Below are positions 10,401 to 20,300 of a stretch of DNA of 64,000 nucleotides, piece after piece (the first letter of the stretch is position 1; every line of letters begins with the position of its first letter). A model generated the notes under the pieces. The model did not search any database. It was not told where the DNA came from and worked only from the letters and a program-made list of their open reading frames with translations. The stretch spans positions 1 through 64,000 of IMG/VR virus record IMGVR_UViG_3300001398_000004. One strand, written 5' to 3'. Origin of the DNA: a virus. The position numbers were made by a program, and so were the translations under genes.

Positions 10401-11516
10401 ACAATTCCAAATACGAATATCAGTGCAGGCCAGCCGATCTTCGCCAGTTCGAGCACCGGGTCAGCAGTTACCAGAATCACTCAGAGCAACTGGGATGGTA
10501 ACGATTGGAGATCTTCTGGATATCCTGCATCAGTATCGCTAGATCTTTCAGCAGTCACTGCGTCGAAGCGCACAAATATCGCGCTTGCAATGTCCAATTC
10601 AAATTACCAAGGTGATTCATCTACTTTCGTTTCCCCAACATATAGCGCTTGGAGCGACTACAAAATTCAAGGCAATGCAGGAGCTGGAGGCGGGTCGGTG
10701 CCTGGCTCGGGCTGGGTAGACATTTTGTCTGTGACCGGTAATAAACAGAGATCACGTTCGCATCGGCTATTATTCGCGGCCGCGGTCGGCGGCACTCCGT
10801 ACAACTGGCTTCGTGTACTGTTTACTGCTGGAAATAGCCAGAATGACCCTGGCAATTCGGACGCCTCGCTGAATTTGCTCGATGTGAGCGATGTGAGCGC
10901 GGGCAACTATAGCAGCTGGTTCATGATGGGTGATTCCATCCTCAGCCAGACCGTGCGCGCAGACGGCACGGGATTTGGGGCAGCGTACAAATCACGGTAC
11001 TCCGGATTTCCAGCATTATTCGAAATCAACGGTGCGCCAGGATACAAGGCATCCGATTTTGCTTCTGGAGGCTCATACAACACTCAATGGCTCGCCTATC
11101 TGAACGGGACCGCATGTCAAAACGTATACATCGCTTTCGGGACGAATGATGCAAGTCCGGGTGTTGCTGCGACATTCGACTCGAACATGCGAGAACTGAT
11201 CAACAACTGTCTTAGCCACGGTCTTATACCCTGGGTTCCTACGATTCCGTGGTCTACAAATAGCACACGCAATACTAACGCCACTCCGCTAAACGCCAAG
11301 ATCGCTCAGATCTACACCGACTATGGTGGAGTCGTATTCAAAGGGCCTGACTGGTGGACGTTCTACCAATCCGGAATTCTTACATCGGACGAAATTCACC
11401 CAGTCGATCATTATCCTGAAGTAGCGGCAGAGCTTGCGCGCGTACTTGGGTTGCGCGCGCTTCCAGGTGCGAGTGCTGATAATTGGACGCCTCCCACCAT
11501 TGATTTGAGCGCCTAA
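7488..11516 (+). CDS. Tail fibre with GH5 glycoside hydrolase and SGNH esterase domains
   Basis: 1342 residues, GTG start at 7488. Residues 1-430 are structural and include an SbsA-like Ig segment. Residues ~430-600 are DSISxSDS repeats like those of the gene at 1-5550. Residues ~603-945 match a GH5 (cellulase-like) TIM barrel: ILRGFSF near the start, LVDLHWNDP, acid/base Glu763 in LYNEP, nucleophile Glu897 in IGEYGD, and a terminal AAWTFNNF strand. A beta-sandwich linker (~950-1140) leads to an SGNH/GDSL hydrolase with Ser1150 (GDSIL), Asn1220 (GTNDAS) and Asp1301/His1304 (DEIHP). All catalytic residues are present. It probably cleaves and de-esterifies a host-surface or biofilm polysaccharide. 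The substrate is not determinable. Base usage changes near nt 9290, compatible with domain acquisition. Confidence 0.88.
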   Translation: MSGFAGSGWGEGPWGGSTLDDVSSGSTIDVVSGDTLTITDSYSVPLRVQDAVGTTKFSVRVDFSQDLDITYPALSLTSNYTIPGLTVLSVTILSLSQVLLATTPAQLPIIYTVTVGDAVSLNGDILGVDDHADFNGFILIPTFLAGAESSTKVELIFSTAMTVNSALTSTASYKIQATDGDAIIPILSAAVSGPLPRQRVTLILGTPLTSKQYYAVTVANTVTDVLGLNVVPNMYIMQWADMTQPVFIAPLEIPVKDFSGEIHGGLLGNPDGQVFFSPAFETVGATSTIELEQLSVCTKAYDEYTIPAPPDPIPLMTFSPGSQSVIGPSTVLWAPAWRLGQVQMTLGRNEVDQIQSANDGPVYGTLVETIDITRASFLNDSRWSTFPGSIAFRTADNKTSIGPGPTSLRTLDWPKIVIGDEIDIDDDVNLRSGLDPLLNDVISVSDVVTTGVLAVDIEDVVNVSDVLTPTTQYVRFANDSVFTTDVAETAIQTYNIIASDAIDISSDSISRTTFQVFSVATNDTVSTSDSISLTTSRVFSVVANDTVSTSDSITIGSVIDIFMLDSVSITDSITIVSHGIIDKSGSDSISITDSTISDNGLVSQVLQVSGNKLVNSQGQTVILRGFSFSSTETRPVQTSTFYEPIAPTIAGLGARAGANFMRIPLNQAAWLGTVTNAGISGAPYRSAIVNLVAQVRAYGLYALVDLHWNDPQPTASFTPNAAAQQVMANRDATGGTTDSRAFWTSVANTFKSDTGVIFDLYNEPHDITWAQWLSGGATQTNYLSDASGTLAFSWTTAGMQELLNAVRATGATNVCVANGIGWANALGQDEYDTTGNPSLGWLSHKPTDATGNLMAGCHLYSGQPYSSIPATADQPFSTTAAAAVLTVAASYPVLIGEYGDKVGSLIPYAPALLEWAERNGLSHAAWTFNNFGDPENVLLTAYNASTQPYEVVPNAGEGAFVLPYIRARRRITIPNTNISAGQPIFASSSTGSAVTRITQSNWDGNDWRSSGYPASVSLDLSAVTASKRTNIALAMSNSNYQGDSSTFVSPTYSAWSDYKIQGNAGAGGGSVPGSGWVDILSVTGNKQRSRSHRLLFAAAVGGTPYNWLRVLFTAGNSQNDPGNSDASLNLLDVSDVSAGNYSSWFMMGDSILSQTVRADGTGFGAAYKSRYSGFPALFEINGAPGYKASDFASGGSYNTQWLAYLNGTACQNVYIAFGTNDASPGVAATFDSNMRELINNCLSHGLIPWVPTIPWSTNSTRNTNATPLNAKIAQIYTDYGGVVFKGPDWWTFYQSGILTSDEIHPVDHYPEVAAELARVLGLRALPGASADNWTPPTIDLSA
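9001..9160 (+). repeat. 66-bp tandem repeat encoding 22-residue DSI repeats
   Basis: Nearly identical units begin near 9001, 9067 and 9133 (CTTCGGACTCGATCA at each start). The 66-bp period equals 22 codons, so copy-number change keeps the frame. The repeats lie in the spacer between the structural head of the fibre protein and its GH5 domain, so the array would set the reach of the enzyme from the virion. Only about two and a third copies are present. Confidence 0.8.
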
Positions 11517-11605
11517 TGTCTGGCCTCAGTTCACGTATATGGCCTGATTGGCTTTAGGGGTGCCCTGTTCTCTTTATGGGAAGCCTCTTGTGAAAACGAG
11601 AGGAT

Positions 11606-12262
11606 ATGAGCATGAAGATGACCGAGCAGACCCCCAAGCCGCGGAACCAGGTATCCTCAGCCTTCGCTGTGCGTCCCGCCGACAACTTTGGCGAAAAAGG
11701 CTATTACATTCGCGGGGATGTCTTCTTCAAGATGCACGATGGAAAGACCGGAGAACTCCAATGGGAGTCGGAACTCCGGAATCTTGTGGTCATGGACGCC
11801 TCAATTCTCATCGCCCGGCTGATGAAGGACAACCAGGAGGTCCCCCATGGCGTGTTTGCCCTGGCTGTGGGCTCCGGAGACAGCGGTTGGAACGTGATGT
11901 CTCCTCCAGCTCCGACCAGCACCCAAAGGGCGTTGTATTCGGAAATAACGCGAAAGACTTTCTCGGACACTCAATTCGTGGATGGCAACGGTGTTCCAGT
12001 AGCCTACCCCACCAAAGTTGTCGACTTCACTACGAATTTCACAGAATCCGAAGCGGTCGGGCCATTGGTCGAAATGGGCCTCCTCGGCGGCAACGTCAGC
12101 ACTAACCTCTCTGTCAGGGATCCGGTCACCCCTCCAAACGGAACCTACGATTCCACAGTCGACTTGACTCAATTTGACACTCTGGTCAACTATCTGACTT
12201 TTCCAGTAGTCAACAAACCAGCTACATCGACCTTTCAGATCGTGTGGAGGTTGAGTTTCTGA
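11606..12262 (+). CDS. Virion-associated protein, unknown
   Basis: 218 residues from ATG 11606, preceded by GAGAGGATATGAGC. The sequence is globular with an N-terminal YYIRGDVFFKMHDGKTGEL segment and beta-rich remainder (FALAVGSGDSGWN, YLTFPVV, FQIVWRLSF). It has no signal peptide or membrane segment. Its final TGA overlaps the ATG of the next structural gene, showing translational coupling inside the tail cluster. The pattern is seen in phage baseplate/tail accessory proteins, but no named family is recognised. Confidence 0.6.
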   Translation: MSMKMTEQTPKPRNQVSSAFAVRPADNFGEKGYYIRGDVFFKMHDGKTGELQWESELRNLVVMDASILIARLMKDNQEVPHGVFALAVGSGDSGWNVMSPPAPTSTQRALYSEITRKTFSDTQFVDGNGVPVAYPTKVVDFTTNFTESEAVGPLVEMGLLGGNVSTNLSVRDPVTPPNGTYDSTVDLTQFDTLVNYLTFPVVNKPATSTFQIVWRLSF

Positions 12263-14871
12263 TGTCTGCCAAAAATTACGGTACAGGGACTTCTGGCTAC
12301 TTGGATCCGGCAGAGCGCTCTTGGGAGACGACTGTCTACCAAGCTAGTAAGCCCATACTGGACAAAGAGCTGAACCTACTCCAGGACGCCGAGCAGGATG
12401 CCACTCGTAAGATCCTTCGCAGCACTTTTCCTTCGGGATGGGTCAGCGACGACTACTTGGCATCTTCAGCTTCGGCCCTGTTCGCAGGACTGACCAATAC
12501 CTCAAACATCCTCCAGCTCAATTCTTTGGGGGCATACGTCAACGGGTGGTGGGTCAATGTCACGGATACGGGGAACAACACCGGTCTGAACGTTCTTAAT
12601 CTGGGGACGGCCCCCTCAGGAGCGGGTGCTTCGAGGACGGATTTGGTTATCCTTGAAGTTTGGCGTCGGTTGATTCCGGCTTCGCCTTCGACTCTGGGCA
12701 AGAGCCCAGCAGGTCGTATTTGGAAGAACGGTAACGTCAAGATCGCGTCCTCGGACGACATGACCTTGAACTATGCCGATGACATCTTGGATGGAGCGGT
12801 TGGGTCTGAAACTACCAAGCGTGTCCAGATCCAGTATCGCCTTAGGGTCATTCATGGCGTGGATCTATTCACGTATCCTGCTGGGATCAGCGACCCTACA
12901 GTAGTGGCTATGTCAGTCCCTCCGAATGCGGCCACTCCTGACGGATCGTCTACGGTTTTCACTTACGTGAATCAATCCTCTGTAGGTGACCCAGGCCTTT
13001 GGTTAGCAGGAGACGGGGACCCCTCGAATACTTTGGGTACTGTCGATGGGCGAATGTTTGCATTGCCCTTGGCAGCTATCTTCCGTAGGAATTCCACGGC
13101 TTTTGCTAGGAACACCAATCAGAATGGTGGCATCGCCTTCGGTGGATCGTCGGATCGTCCGGACGGGTTGTTCTACGACATCATCAGTGCCCGGGATGTC
13201 TTGGATATGCGCTCGGGGTCTTCACCCACGGGCTGGGATCTCACAGAAGTCCTCCAGAAGAACGTGAACCTCCTGTTCGACAATGTGAACCAGACGGAGA
13301 TTGGTTCGACGTTGTTCGGCGGTGGGATGAACGGCCACACGATCATTCAGGCGGATGAGATCGGTGTCTCCAATGCCAACGGTGGCGACGGCGTCATCAC
13401 AGGTGATACTCCTGGAGCCGACTTCATTGGTGAGTTCGACTCTGTTCGTCGAAGCTTCTCCGACAGGGGTATCTACGAGACGGTGGTACTCAAGTACCTA
13501 CCTTCGGGTGGTTCGTGGGCTACCAATGAGGTCGTCACGATCAGTCCGTCGAATCTGCCCATCTGGCCGTACGCAAACACCAATTGGGCAGCCCACGCAC
13601 CCTCTAACATCTCGTTCGTCGAGATCACAAGGGTTGCGTTTTTGGGTGAAGCCGGGGGCTCCAACAGCACGGACATCACCCACTCTGGGTGGTTCTCCTC
13701 AGGTTTGGGGACTACTCCACAGGGGGCAGTCACCGTACAGTTGACAGGGGCCGGCGCGGCTGCCGGTGGCTCGTCACCAATCTTCATTTGGATCACGGTA
13801 GCCTACCCTTCGGGGGTAGGCCTGTCCAAGACCCCGACAACCATCCTAGGGAATAATGGTACCGCTGGTACGGTACAAGGCGTGTATATCAACAATCCTG
13901 GGCAATTGCCCGCGACTACGCCTATATACTACAACGCTCTGACCACTCCAGTCTTCACTCAGGCCAATCGTGAAGTGCAGCTGACCTACCAGACGGTGGC
14001 TCACACTAGGAACTACTACTCCACTGGAGCAACAACAACACTGTTCATTCCAGAGCGTATCGACAGCAGTCAGCCGGTGACCGTCACGATCAATTCGGTC
14101 CCTTATGGTGGATCCCAAGTAATCTCTGGAGACGGCTATTTCATCACGGTTGCGGGTGGGGCAGTCACAGGTGGTCAGACGATTGTGATCACTTACCAAT
14201 CGATTCGCCCTATGCCTCAGAACAATGAACAATTGACGGTGTATTATGAGGCCAGAGTACCTCAAACCGTTCGGGACGCTCTACTGGGCACTTCTCTCAG
14301 TGTCGTTCCCAGGAGTGTTGCTCAACACCTCTACGTTCTGACAGCAGGTAGCGGTACAGACGGTCAGGCCTATCCGTTCCCATATCAGTACGTTCAGGCA
14401 GGTGGTGTATACCCCACGTCTGGCGGATCCTTTGCAGGGGACCATGAATTGGACGGTGATCTTCGACTGTCGACGACAACTTTGACTGCGGATACAGGTT
14501 TCATGCAGCTTTCAGTGCAGGTTCCCGTAACCCCAGCCCCAGAGGCAGTAACTTTTGTGCGCTCCCCAGGAGCCAAGGATATCGAAGGGCGCACATTCTT
14601 CAATGCGTCAGGTACTCCGTACTACTTCACCGGCATTGCTCAGACTTTGAGCGATCCCAAGAAGCACAAGAATATCCTAGCCATGCTGTGTGAACTATCT
14701 GCCGACACCTTGTTAGGCCCCAAGGGTCAGTTGGTCCTAGTGCTACTTAGCCGTTGGGCCATTTTCGACGATTCGAACTCGGTGGGCTTCGTCACCAACC
14801 TCGCCAATAATTCCACAACTGCAAGTGTCTACAGGCTCAAGGGCAACCTGTTGAGCAACAGGAGAAGCTAA
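12262..14871 (+). CDS. Large virion structural protein (paralogue of the gene at 17364)
   Basis: 869 residues. ATG 12262 is preferred over an upstream in-frame GTG at 12244 because GGAGG lies at a suitable distance and the ATG overlaps the previous stop. The N-terminus (SWETTVYQASKPILDKELN) and several blocks (ILEVWRRLIPASPST, RVQIQYRLRV, GDPGLWLAGDG, RPDGLF) align with the 1351-residue protein encoded at 17364-21416, so the two are clear paralogues. The C-terminus ends with a strand-rich LVLVLLSRWAIFDDSN domain, also shared. The role is probably baseplate or tail structure. It overlaps the next gene by one base. Confidence 0.7.
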   Translation: MSAKNYGTGTSGYLDPAERSWETTVYQASKPILDKELNLLQDAEQDATRKILRSTFPSGWVSDDYLASSASALFAGLTNTSNILQLNSLGAYVNGWWVNVTDTGNNTGLNVLNLGTAPSGAGASRTDLVILEVWRRLIPASPSTLGKSPAGRIWKNGNVKIASSDDMTLNYADDILDGAVGSETTKRVQIQYRLRVIHGVDLFTYPAGISDPTVVAMSVPPNAATPDGSSTVFTYVNQSSVGDPGLWLAGDGDPSNTLGTVDGRMFALPLAAIFRRNSTAFARNTNQNGGIAFGGSSDRPDGLFYDIISARDVLDMRSGSSPTGWDLTEVLQKNVNLLFDNVNQTEIGSTLFGGGMNGHTIIQADEIGVSNANGGDGVITGDTPGADFIGEFDSVRRSFSDRGIYETVVLKYLPSGGSWATNEVVTISPSNLPIWPYANTNWAAHAPSNISFVEITRVAFLGEAGGSNSTDITHSGWFSSGLGTTPQGAVTVQLTGAGAAAGGSSPIFIWITVAYPSGVGLSKTPTTILGNNGTAGTVQGVYINNPGQLPATTPIYYNALTTPVFTQANREVQLTYQTVAHTRNYYSTGATTTLFIPERIDSSQPVTVTINSVPYGGSQVISGDGYFITVAGGAVTGGQTIVITYQSIRPMPQNNEQLTVYYEARVPQTVRDALLGTSLSVVPRSVAQHLYVLTAGSGTDGQAYPFPYQYVQAGGVYPTSGGSFAGDHELDGDLRLSTTTLTADTGFMQLSVQVPVTPAPEAVTFVRSPGAKDIEGRTFFNASGTPYYFTGIAQTLSDPKKHKNILAMLCELSADTLLGPKGQLVLVLLSRWAIFDDSNSVGFVTNLANNSTTASVYRLKGNLLSNRRS

Positions 14872-16652
14872 TGCCATCACAATTTGATGCAAGCCAAGTT
14901 ACCTCGGGACCTGGCAAAATTCACACGGATGTTGTCACGGCGGCTGCTGAGTTGTTTACGTCTGGTGCTAGCGGTGGTGGTGGTGGCGTTACCCCAGATA
15001 TTCTGGCACAGCTTCTGGCGGCTCCTAGCGTCACGGCCCCCATCGTGGCAAACGTCAGCACAGGTGACGCTAGTTACACGATCGTAAATGGTACCTACGG
15101 CGTTTTCTGGACAGGAAGTAGTGGTAGCGAAAGCTTAAACGACCTCTTCAAGGTTGTGAACTCTTCGGACGACACTGACGTGTTCAACCCGATCACGAAC
15201 ACCTATGTGAGCGTGGCGTCGCTGTCGATTGCAGTTGGAAGTGGGTTCTACAACAACCCCATCACATTGACTTTCAATACGTCAGTACCCGCTGGCGTCT
15301 CCTACAAGATATTCTTCAGCAAGCAGACGATTCTATCGGCTTTGCCCAAGGAATTGGCCAGCTTTCCTACGATTCGCAGGTCTGCTGAGAGAGTGCGTTT
15401 TCCAGAGAACATTCGTACGGGACTTGCCCCTACATCAGTGGCCAATCCTCTTGATATCGTGGCCAATCCCTATCCTGATCCATACATGGCTCAGTGGAAG
15501 TCCCTGCTCCGTGGGACGGCAGCGACGTATACGGCTCAGGCGTCTGGTTCGGCCGGTTTCGTCAACATAGGTCGCAAGAAGAACGTTCTTGATGCCAATG
15601 ACGTGTCCTTCGCAGGACACCAGGCGTCCGCGTTCCTAGCGGTCTACGAGAAGGAGATCACTTCAGGGACCTTGAATGGTCAGACGGTCTATACGAAGAT
15701 CGACCCCTCGTTGGCGGCTACTGTGAACCCCACAGGTTCGGCTGATATGGTTCAGCTGAATTCGGCAGACTACTTCCGTCTGACTAGTCCCAGCCACCTC
15801 ACTGCCATTCGTTGTGGGGTGGACATGCTGGAAATCACCTTCGTCTCAGGGCTGAAGGAGGTCTTCATCATTGGGTCGCTGGATGCCACGGATGTGCATA
15901 GAGCGCGTCTTCTGACATTGGGTGGAGCTACGGCTAATTTCCCGACTACTCTCACCAACGTCCACCTGAAATGGATTCGTACAGGGGCCTTCCTAGGTGG
16001 GGACAATGATGCGGGGACAGCTAACCCACACTACTACAAGGGCTTCAGTCATTTGGTTCAGGGTGCCATTACCACAAGTCCTGCGGCTGAACTAGCTCAA
16101 GAACCACCGTTCTTTTCGGCAGGTACTATAGACAATACCCGTGCGGATTTAAGCCGTGGCAACTGGAATATCAAGGCATTCACTTGGGGCGGTTATACCC
16201 AGACAGGCGCGGCCCCTGCGAACATAGGCCAACGTACTATCAATGGGGAACTCTGGGGGGATGGCTCGATCATAACCTTCGGTGGGCGAAACATTGGTCT
16301 CAAGAACAACCGAAGTGTCTTAAGTGTCATAAACAGCAACACTACTACGACATGGGACCCAACGGCCAACAGCATGATTGGGAACATTTTCGTTGGCACT
16401 ACCTCCTGTGTTTGGACGATCGTAATGGCAGGATCTTACGTGCCATTCGAAGGCGACGAGATCACGGTAACAATCAATTACGGCGGCACTATAGGCTCGG
16501 ACAGCGAACTCAGTACAGTGGCTTGGCCCAGTAACTTCCTTTTCTCTGGTTTTGATGCGAACACCCCTTCCCCTACGGGCACTACCTTGAAGTTTAACGG
16601 CACTTACTTCAATAGTAAATTCCTCATGACACGTACCGACTACCAACCCTAA
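14871..16652 (+). CDS. Virion structural protein, unknown
   Basis: 593 residues, ATG overlapping the preceding TAA. The N-terminus has a Gly-rich hinge (SGASGGGGG, ~32-40), followed by beta-rich segments and a region with YPDPYMAQWKSLLRGT and FVNIGRKKNV. It has no transmembrane segments, Cys clusters or recognisable catalytic motif. Its placement between two paralogous structural genes suggests a fibre or baseplate component. The function is otherwise unassigned. Confidence 0.6.
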   Translation: MPSQFDASQVTSGPGKIHTDVVTAAAELFTSGASGGGGGVTPDILAQLLAAPSVTAPIVANVSTGDASYTIVNGTYGVFWTGSSGSESLNDLFKVVNSSDDTDVFNPITNTYVSVASLSIAVGSGFYNNPITLTFNTSVPAGVSYKIFFSKQTILSALPKELASFPTIRRSAERVRFPENIRTGLAPTSVANPLDIVANPYPDPYMAQWKSLLRGTAATYTAQASGSAGFVNIGRKKNVLDANDVSFAGHQASAFLAVYEKEITSGTLNGQTVYTKIDPSLAATVNPTGSADMVQLNSADYFRLTSPSHLTAIRCGVDMLEITFVSGLKEVFIIGSLDATDVHRARLLTLGGATANFPTTLTNVHLKWIRTGAFLGGDNDAGTANPHYYKGFSHLVQGAITTSPAAELAQEPPFFSAGTIDNTRADLSRGNWNIKAFTWGGYTQTGAAPANIGQRTINGELWGDGSIITFGGRNIGLKNNRSVLSVINSNTTTTWDPTANSMIGNIFVGTTSCVWTIVMAGSYVPFEGDEITVTINYGGTIGSDSELSTVAWPSNFLFSGFDANTPSPTGTTLKFNGTYFNSKFLMTRTDYQP

Positions 16653-16666
16653 AGTGGGAGATATAG

Positions 16667-17311
16667 ATGGGAACTCTTTACCTGATTGACGGACACAATC
16701 CGACCCTCGCATCCTCTGCGATCAAGGACACCTATATCCTAACTAGCGGTTCCCGCGAACTTAGAGGTAGTTTCCCCGTGAATCTTCCATTCGACGTGCC
16801 TTTGGAAGGCCCCACCCCTACGATTGTGAGCGGCTTGGTGACCCAGAAGTATGCGGGCCTTTTAAGCATGTACCCCGGGTACAGCCACATCCTCTATGAT
16901 GAGCAGTTGGACGGCACGGGGTGGGACATGACCGCGATTGCAACCAATGGCACGGCCTGTACCGTTGGTTCTAGAAAAACCACCAAATTGATCAATGCTG
17001 GTAGCCTACCCATGCATTCTCTGGCCACGACCTTGGCCACGACCCCCACGAATTACATACTTCGGTATGAGCTGTACAAGTACCAGGACAACGACACTGT
17101 AGGCGGCCCGTACCAGCGTTTATACTCAGAAACCACGGACATCGCGGCTCAGGTCACGGTCTATGCGTCCTTCAACGGCAACTTCCAGCTCGCGACCAAC
17201 GGGGTAGCAGCGGCCATTGCTAGCTTAGACCAAGGCAATAGCTTCCAGCTTCGCTTCCAAAAGACCTCGACGAATCCGGTTTGGATAGGCTCCTGGGCTT
17301 TGATTTATTGA
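16667..17311 (+). CDS. Small virion-associated protein, unknown
   Basis: 214 residues, ATG 16667 with GGGAGA upstream. The protein is beta-rich, opening MGTLYLIDGHNPTLASS and closing with FQKTSTNPVWIGSWALIY, a jelly-roll-like composition. It is flanked by large tail genes in the same orientation with short gaps. It may be a fibre-tip, chaperone-like or decoration protein; no family is recognised. Confidence 0.55.
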   Translation: MGTLYLIDGHNPTLASSAIKDTYILTSGSRELRGSFPVNLPFDVPLEGPTPTIVSGLVTQKYAGLLSMYPGYSHILYDEQLDGTGWDMTAIATNGTACTVGSRKTTKLINAGSLPMHSLATTLATTPTNYILRYELYKYQDNDTVGGPYQRLYSETTDIAAQVTVYASFNGNFQLATNGVAAAIASLDQGNSFQLRFQKTSTNPVWIGSWALIY

Positions 17312-17327
17312 TTGACGATTACAAGCA

Positions 17328-17340
17328 AGGGGTCTCCCCT
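17328..17340 (+). other. Short GC hairpin between structural genes
   Basis: AGGGG-TCT-CCCCT forms a 5-bp perfect inverted repeat in the 52-base gap before the gene at 17364. No U-tract follows, so a full intrinsic terminator is unlikely. It could attenuate transcription or protect mRNA ends. Confidence 0.4.
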
Positions 17341-17363
17341 GTAGCTCAAAATGTGGAGAAGTG

Positions 17364-20300
17364 ATGACTGATAATTTCGGGCCGAATGTTTCACGAGTTC
17401 TGAGCCCCGCGCAAGCCTCCTACAAGACTGTAGTGTTCCAGGCGGGGCGGCCTCCATTGGACAGCGAGATGTCCTTTGCGCAGCAGATTGCGGCAGAATG
17501 GGACCGTTTACACGTTCTGACTGGGACTCCGTCGGGCTGGCTCGATGATGCCATCAATCCTCAAGATTCGTATGTCACCAGCGTCAACTACTCCAACTGG
17601 TTCCAGTACGGCGACCAACAGGCTGGGGAACGCCAGTCCATCATGTGGGCTGTGGTCAACGGTTGGATAGTGCCAGTCACGGGAACCCTGACAGGTGCTC
17701 CCCCGGGCTCTCCCAACGACTCGGACACTTGGAACCGAATTACCTTGCCCCCGCCCCCCGCCAACACAGGGGATGCTCGTATCGATTTCGCCTTTCTTGA
17801 GGTTTGGCAGGCTCGTGTGGCTCCGAATCCGTCGACCACGAACAAGCCCGCTTCCTCGGCCGTCTACCGGTACGGTAACGTCGAAGGTGGCGCTAGCTTC
17901 ATTGCAGATGACATGCAGGACCCTCAAATAGGGTTTGAGACAAGCCAGCGGATTCAGCTCCAATATCGTATCCGCATAGCTTCGGGCTTAGTTGGTTTGG
18001 CCAGCTACCCAGACGGCTTCGACCCCTCAGTGGTCAAGGGTCAGGGCACAGCAACAACGCCTTCGAGCTACGTGTTCACGAATATGCGTACCGAGCTGGG
18101 CGACCCCGGTCTCTGGCGTGCTGGCGACGGCACCCAAAACTCTTTGGGGACTGTCGACGGGTATACCTATGCAATCCCTATTTGCGGCGTCTTCCGCCGT
18201 AACAGTGTGGGTTGGGCGGGGGACCCTAGCCAGAACCTCAACGGCGCCTTCAACCGTAATCCACTGGCCGTGGACCGAACGGGATACAAGACTTTCGCAC
18301 TGGCCCCGACGATTGTAGGCGGGATCACAGCTACCTCTACGAGCCTGACCCTTTCATCAGTCGTTAACCTCTCGATACCTCTGACTCCCGTGACCCCAGT
18401 TGCGATTCAGATTGGCGATGAGATCCTGTACTACTCAGTGATCACAGGCACGACTATGACGCTCAGCGCTCGTGGCGCTTTCGGCTCCAAGGCTGAAGCC
18501 CACAAGACGGGTTCTACCATTAAGACCGTATCCGGTCGTCCGGACGGCCTATTTGCAGACCAGGTTGCAAAGACGGACATTTTGGATCTCCGCCATGTCG
18601 TGAGTCCAAACGGCTTCGACTACGCAGCCCTTCTCAAGGGCAACCTCGACAAGCTCCTCCGGGGTCAGCTGCACTCGACTTGGAAGCGCTCCGGTGGCGG
18701 ACCACAGGGCACCTTCGTGGCTTATCAGGACAAGGTGTCGGCTACGCCGGGTGCTCTGGGTGTCACCAAGCTCGATGCTCCGGACGGTATCCGGCAAATA
18801 TTTGCAGAGCCCGCGTCTTTGCAGCCGGTCATCATCCCAATTTCGTCCCCTGCTTCAACTAGTACATCCCCTCAAGCAATTGGCGGGACCCTGGGTGCGG
18901 CTTTCAACACTGGAGTCACAGCCATCCACCCTGCGGGCACAGGGTTCCAGCCTGGGGATATTATTACGATTTCACGGAGCCTATTCCTGAATTCGTTACC
19001 AGGCAGCGATTCGGATCAACTGCACCTACTGGCCGACAACACCTATTTCTCAATACGCTTCATGGGTGAGACAACAGATTGCTCGAACACGACATATTCG
19101 CTATCCAACGACGGATCGGGGAACCTACTCATCACGTTTGGAGGCGGCTTCACGGTTCGCAATCTAGGAGCTTTCATCACCTTGTATGTGCAGTATGGTG
19201 CCGGACGTGGCATGAGCCGAAAACCCGACGCCATCCACAGCGTGGCTTACCTCTCTGCTTCACCCAACATCTTGGTACAGCAGCAGGGGCTACCAGCTGG
19301 CAATCAGCCAATTCGTACAACATGGGCCGCCCTATGGTCTAAGTTCCAAGCTGGACCGTTCAACGGGCATCTTGCGTCGACTGCTGAGGCCTACGCGGAT
19401 CCAGGCAGCAAGAGTGTTATCTTGACGCCGTTCCGTCGGCACACCTTCAGTGGGCCGAATTTCAAGAGCACCCAGAAGTACGTGAATACCGGCAACCCCT
19501 CAGATGCCCAGTTCGGCGCTATGCCTGCTTATACTCCAGGGGGTTCTCCAAAGTGGACGACAACGGACCCTCTAGGCGTGTTCTCTGGATACTCTGACCC
19601 GACGACAGCTAGGGCCAACATGTGCGTGATCCTACCCAGGCGCCTCATGCCAGGTTACGGTGAAGTCCGTGTTCCAATCTTGTACTCAGACTCGGGGAAC
19701 TTCGCTGAAGGTATCAACTTCGCTTTCAGCGCTCCCAAGGGAGGCACTCCAGGTAATGACTATACGAACTTTGTGCCTCCTACGGACGGCAGCGGCGCAG
19801 CAACCTACGGTGTGTTCTCGACGCTGAACCTCACCAACAGCACACCAGTCGCCTACAATACGGCGTACACAGACGGCCTCCTCATCGCTGGCATGAGGTT
19901 TTTCACAGATACACGGGGCTTGAACCGCCAGGGTCTAGAACTACCGCCATTCTACGGGATTGCTCGCCTATTCGCTGTATACGAGGCTCAGGACTACAAG
20001 GCGCACGGCAGTGCTTACAACCCCACTACTCGCGCTTTCGTGGGTACGGGCGCAACAAACCTACTTCGCCAGAACTTCTCTGGTCCGACCTTCTGGATTG
20101 AGTCCGATGTAGACGGCGACCCTACGTTCATCCTGAACGCAGACGCTATCGATATCACGAAGTCCCCGAATGCGATCTCCGCGTTCAACTCGGCCCATTA
20201 TGTGATCGAGTCCTCGATCTTCGGCTGTGACCGTGGGGCGTTCGACTTGTCCCAGGATTGCCGCATTGTCCTCAGTCGTACTCGCAATGAGGGTACGACT

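Noticed and set aside
12244-12261. Upstream GTG start for the 869-residue structural protein
   Set aside because: It would overlap the preceding gene and destroy the GGAGG-ATG spacing; ATG 12262 is better.
17328-17340. Hairpin as a full intrinsic terminator
   Set aside because: The stem is only five base pairs and no T-run follows.
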